Source of the DNA: Avena insularis
Lineage: Eukaryota; Streptophyta; Magnoliopsida; Poales; Poaceae
Length of the DNA stretch: 64,000 bases
Reading direction: 5' to 3'
NCBI GenBank assembly: GCA_023614405.1
Contig: CM042697.1
Coordinates: 306,746,323 to 306,810,322, forward strand
How positions within the stretch are numbered: position 1 is the first letter of the stretch; every line of letters starts with the position of its first letter. The notes under the pieces are model-generated. The model saw only the letters and a list, made by a program, of their open reading frames with translations. It made no database searches and was not told where the DNA came from. Shown here one piece after another: positions 59,518 through 64,000 of this stretch. A program made the position numbers and the translations under genes.

Positions 59518-59541
59518 CGGACACTTCCTCCATGAACCAAG

Positions 59542-62500
59542 TGTAACATCCCAATTTCAGCAACCCTGATCTTCTGTCAGGAAGGCAAAAATCAGGGGGA
59601 ACAAAAACTTTTTCCTATTACACATGCAATCGTTGTTCACTTGTTCGCTTGTGCTCTTGCAACTAATCGTGCTTTAGATGCTATACTTCTTATCTCAACA
59701 CTAGTTGACGAAAGCTATTTTACAAAAGAGATGTCTTGGCTCATCTTTCACATTCTCAAATGTTCTGGCATTTCAAAAACCGAGCCAAGATGACTTTGAA
59801 AAAACAAAAATATTTTACTAGTTCTATTAGCAAAACTTTGGAGAATTAAAATATAATCTCCTTATGTTTTCAAGACAGAACTCTCAACTACTCTTACCCC
59901 TAGGTTTTCCAAAACCTCTATTTAAAACTTTTGCTTTCCAATCTTGGTAGAAATACCAAGAGGTACTCATCCCACTTCAAAACACAACCTCTTCAAAATA
60001 CCAATCCTTACCCCAAGCTAGGATTGATGGTAACCCTAGTAGTAGTTGGATAAGTTTGATAGGATGAATTGCCTTGATCTACTGTCTGATGAATTGCCTT
60101 GATCTGCTGATTGTTGTTTGCTTAGGAGCTAGAGTGAGCTAATCTAGTAGCTCATCCCTTAGGACCCCATCTATGTTTGTGATCATCAATATCAAACCAA
60201 GCATCCAAATCTGGATCTCTCCTAAGCCACTAGGGTGGTCATCTCCCCTCCTAATCAGATCAATCCAGGGATAATCACTTTTGATAGTTTCCAACTCAGT
60301 GGAGACCCAATCTAAAGCATGAATCCTATATAATTAGTCATTACTTCGACATCATCTCCTTGATCATGAGTTTGGAACCCATCATCCTCTCAAAATCATC
60401 TACACTTGCACTCTAGTCTAAAACCTTAAATCTGCCAAAATGGCTAAGTCTGGATCTCTTATCTAGATTCAATATTTGGAGCTCTACCTTTTCCAACCTA
60501 TGTGCATTCTTGAGAATATACTTGGACCATCTTTTATTACATCTTTATAAATACCAAATTCCACCCTTACACTTGGATAAGACATTCTATTTACCACTCA
60601 CCCATGATGGTTTTGTAGTCAAGATATTAAACTTTTCGGCAAATCTTATCATCTTGCCTACTCTAGCAGAAGCTCACACCTATATGCCACCTCCCCTTGA
60701 CCAAATCCTTGCATGGTTATGAACTACTAACCATGTCCTATCAACCCCCACTTCACTGGTTTCCATTTAAGCCTTGTTCTTCGTAAACCCACATGGTTTA
60801 GGAGGCTACCTGATGTATCTGCTATGGCAGCCTTATTTTCAACAAAGTTTGCCATCTTCTCTACACCACCTCAAATGCCACCAAGCCCAAATCTTGCTTC
60901 CATGATCATCTATATGACTTGGTCTATCCATCCATATACCCCTTGTACCAAGGTGAGCTCTGAGATCCCTAATCCAACCTGGTTTAGGTGGCATCAAAAT
61001 AACTAAACCCTAGATCCTCCCTTATCTAGTTTCCATCCTTTTCATCACTTTTCTTCAAAACCAAGGTTGACCTTGATTACTACATCAAGTTTACCTCATC
61101 TACCTTGGATATAAGCATCCCCAAATAATTCCCATAATTATTTGGATTATTAAACTATTTTATTTCCTTTACTTACCAAATTCCTAGAATCTTTGTCTAT
61201 AAAGGCAAGTTTGTTTTTCTCCAAACCACTTTGCCAAATCAATGCATATTTGATTTCTCCATCTATCCTCCCATCATCCTAACTCAAAAATAATTATTTT
61301 TGAGATTCTTCATTATTTCTTTTTGCCCTTTTTCTAAAATGGCAGAAACAAGAAATAATTCCCCAAAAATACTTTTGCACCTCAATAAATCTCAATAAAA
61401 TTCTCCAATGTGTGTTATGGTATTTAGGACCATATAACATCAAAAAACAAGCTTGTCCAACATAAAAATATCATCTTAGCTTCCATAATCTACTTTAGGA
61501 CTTTTTGAAGAAGTGCATTTAAATGGGATTATAATCTCTAGAGAAATCCCATTTAAATCATGGAGAGATTATTTGACCTCCCTATCCACTAGTACCATTT
61601 CCACACTTTACCCAATGTAAATTTATCAACTTCCTTCACAAGCACCCACTTGACCAATTTTGCCAAACCAAGCAATCTTGCATCAAACCAACTCCAAACA
61701 CCCCCAAACCTTGTCAAGCACTACACCATAGCACCCACTATACTCTCTGGTCGTGTTCTACAGTACCACCTACTGTATCTTACCTCCTCCCTTGTCCCAT
61801 GTTCTTGAGAGAGAGAGGCAATCTTGCAAAGATATTCCCCCTCTTAAAAGCCACAACCACCTCTCCCCTATCCTCTCTGGTCGTCTACAGGACCACCCAG
61901 CACCACCCCAAGCAGCCAATGGGCAGCCAACACCTTGCCCATGTCCTAATGGACCTTGCCCATCTCCTCTCGGTTTATAAGGCCACAGGCCACCCCAGCA
62001 CACCCCTCTGCCCTCATTTCCCCCCTCTCCCCTCCACTTACTCCCAGAGCTCCCACTCCCTCCCCCATGCTCTGCTCTGCTCAAGGAAGTGGAAGAAAAG
62101 AGTTTTGGCCATCTCCCTTCTCGCAAGAACAGATCCCTCCTCCCTCTACCTCTCTCGTTGCATGCTACCTAGGAATTCTCCCCTCCCTCTGAGCTATCTA
62201 ACCGTATCATTTTTCGTGCCTAGGACCCTTTGCAACGTCGTCTAGGGCAAGCTCCGACGAGCTAGGCCCGGGCGCCGCCGCGCGAGCTCCTCACCAACAT
62301 CAAGACCGCCTGTGCCGCCCATCATCCAAACCGTCGTCTTCGACCGCGTCGCCCGTTCACCTCCACAACCTCCCTCGAGCCCCCGGTGAGCCTCCCCGCT
62401 CCTCCCCCGTCGCCCACTAGGGTTCCGCCGTCGACTGGCCAGCGCCGCGAGGACGAAGAACCCCGACCGTCCATCGCCCTATAGATCTACGGCCCGCAGG

Positions 62501-64000
62501 CCCCCGTACCCCTTCGCCCGGATCCCCGCGGGTAGGCTTGTCATTGGGCCGCGGCTGGCTGCATGCCGCCCGTGTGCAAGCGCTGTGCCTAGGCTGATTT
62601 GGCCTCACGGGCCCTCCCTCTCCCCAGATCTAGCCCAATGACCCTTCTTTCCCCTTTTCCTTTTTGTTTACCCCTAGATCTGTTTTTATCCATTTGGATT
62701 AAATCATTTTGAAAATCAAAATGAATGCAAATGGCTAGATCTAAAAATCCTAAGGTTCCTGAATATTTTCTCCAACATGCAGACCCAGTTCTGTACCAAA
62801 ATAAGGTCTAGGTTAAAGATGATAAATCATCTACCCAGATCTATCCATTTCACTAAATAAATTATCTAGAAAGTTTGGTATCTCCATTTGGAGTAAATCC
62901 AATTGCCACTGAAATGTAATGTCCATACCATTCCTATCCCACTGGCCCCACACCGATTTTCTTCCTAGTTTGCTGGTAGCAAAAATATCAAAATCAGGAC
63001 CTTTCTGCCTTTAGAAATTTCTCTAGGTCAAACCAAATGAGGTTTTGACCTAATTCCAACTCTCCTTGAAAACACAAATCCATATCAGCAGCTCATAATT
63101 TTATGAATCTCTTTTGAATTTTAGGGAAATAAACTCTTCTATGCATGGTTTATTCACTAATAAAATCATTATAGTAGCTCTTTAACTCCAAAAAGGTTGA
63201 TTCCAATTTATACGAAAGGTGTTCTCAGTACCTAACATGTGTCCTTGGAATCACCTAAAAATCCTCTATATATTAAATATGATGAAAAAGACAAATCCTA
63301 CCCAGTACTGCCTTGGGGAATTTCTCAAGGGCATTATGGTAATTGTTTTGAGGAGAATCCAACTCCTCTTCAATCAGTCCACTAAATTCTACCCTTTCAT
63401 CCAAGTAAATAATTCTTGGAACTCCTGAGCAATTCTGGTGAATTATTTCCTAAAACTAGGGTTTTATCCACTATAAAATCCTTTATAAATCCTTGGTAAT
63501 TGATAAAATAGTGAAACCACTTTTGTTGGCTTCATATTATCAATACCTATCGGATGGTATCATTTTTATACAATGGTATCATACAGATCAAGCCCTTGGT
63601 CAAAAACCCCTCTTTTAGACAGTTCCAAGACTAGAAGTCCAAAAGGATCCCTTCTTCCTATGCCTCCACATCTTCTCGCAATACAATAAAATCAAACCTC
63701 CAACATGCTACTGATGTATATCATGTATTTATCCTTTGCTTGTTGTTTGGTTTGATGCTTATATGTCTTGTACTGAATTTGGTGCCGTTTGTTTGCATGT
63801 GTACTCGGTAACAGCGATAGTTGCGTTTGCGAGGCGCCAAGAAGAAGGAAGGATCGAATTATTCTTATTATTGATATTATTGGCATTCTGGTTATCTAAC
63901 GCCGTAAAGGGACTCCTCGCTGGTCACAGGCAAGCCACCTTTATACTCATAAACCTTTCCCCACTATATTACTATGCATATTTTACCAACTTTATTATAC
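59542..64000 (+). mobile_element. Element Y: start of a long LTR, cut by the window edge
   Basis: Begins TGTAACATCCCAATTTCAGC directly after the interrupted tail of H (preceding bases CCAAG). It is AT-rich to about 61740, GC-rich at 61740-62640, then AT-rich to the window end. Start and layout match the long LTRs of T and X, so a Tekay-like gypsy LTR is inferred. At least 4459 bases are present. There is no coding domain; frames at 61753-62245 are in the GC-rich leader. Confidence 0.65.
61740..62640 (+). other. GC-rich leader island of Y with TATA-like box and donor-like site
   Basis: CGGTTTATAAGG at 61971-61982 is TATA-like. CCCCGGTGAGCC at 62381-62392 is splice-donor-like, nearly identical to the sites in S1 and T. 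Overlapping frames on both strands without motifs argue against a gene. Confidence 0.5.

Larger units (their letters stand above)
51314..59541 (+). mobile_element. Element H: Athila-like Ty3-gypsy retrotransposon, 3' end outside the window
   Basis: 5' LTR (51314-52782) with TGAT...ATCA ends, a TGGCGCC-type primer site, gag, protease, RT, RNase H, integrase and a noncoding or ORF3-like tail. Gag and RT wording (VHPGDHFLFIHELCGLFKCA, MDDFFVYG) and the primer site point to the Athila lineage. S2 is inserted in the tail and long LTR Y interrupts the element at 59542, so its 3' LTR lies beyond the window. The bases before the left end are GCCGG; the partner cannot be checked. Confidence 0.82.

Noticed and set aside
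61753..62245. 148-codon frame in Y
   Set aside because: It is in the LTR leader, has low-complexity composition, and competing frames lie on both strands.

Overview
The window is repeat DNA from a large plant genome, most likely a pooid grass of the wheat, barley or oat type. The evidence is nested LTR retrotransposons with grass-type LTRs, a BARE/Angela-style Ty1-copia element, a Tekay-type chromovirus with about 4-kb LTRs, an Athila-type gypsy element with TGAT...ATCA LTRs, and an L1-type LINE with a grass-type 3' end. I see no intact host gene, tRNA, rRNA or CRISPR array. Every coding region I recognise belongs to a transposon, and nearly all carry stops or frameshifts. Family names are my recognition of motifs, not database results.

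Layout, left to right. 1-1850: start of a minus-strand LTR (element W) leaving the window. 1851-9531: 3' tail and very long 3' LTR of a plus-strand gypsy element (X). 9532-10958 and 37861-39430: a plus-strand copia element (B), split by the next insertion. 10959-37860: a complete minus-strand Tekay-like chromovirus (T) flanked by AGGCT duplications. T holds two insertions: a complete copia element (A, 14848-23720, flanked by ACAAT) in its 3' LTR, and a 4.2-kb solo LTR (S1, 26480-30690, flanked by GGTGA) in its reverse transcriptase. About 39431-43480: decayed Tat-type gypsy gag-protease (Z). 43483-51052: L1-type LINE with ORF1 and ORF2. 51054-51313: short remnant, probably Z. 51314-59541: Athila-like element (H) with gag and pol, interrupted by a 1.4-kb solo LTR (S2, 58108-59512, flanked by CTCCA). 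59542-64000: start of a plus-strand long LTR (Y) running off the end.

The target-site duplications and reading frames give an insertion order: T into B, A and S1 into T, W into X, LINE and H into Z, S2 and Y into H. X probably inserted into B as well. S1 and W are the same LTR family in opposite orientation.

The best candidate for something little described is a 265-codon reading frame on the sense strand of T, between its primer binding site and gag (33637 down to 32840). It has a coiled-coil-like middle and a strongly acidic tail, and is broken by four in-frame stops without any frameshift. A second pattern is a GGTGAG splice-donor-like site repeated in the leader of several unrelated LTRs, usually in a GC-rich island downstream of a TATA-like box.
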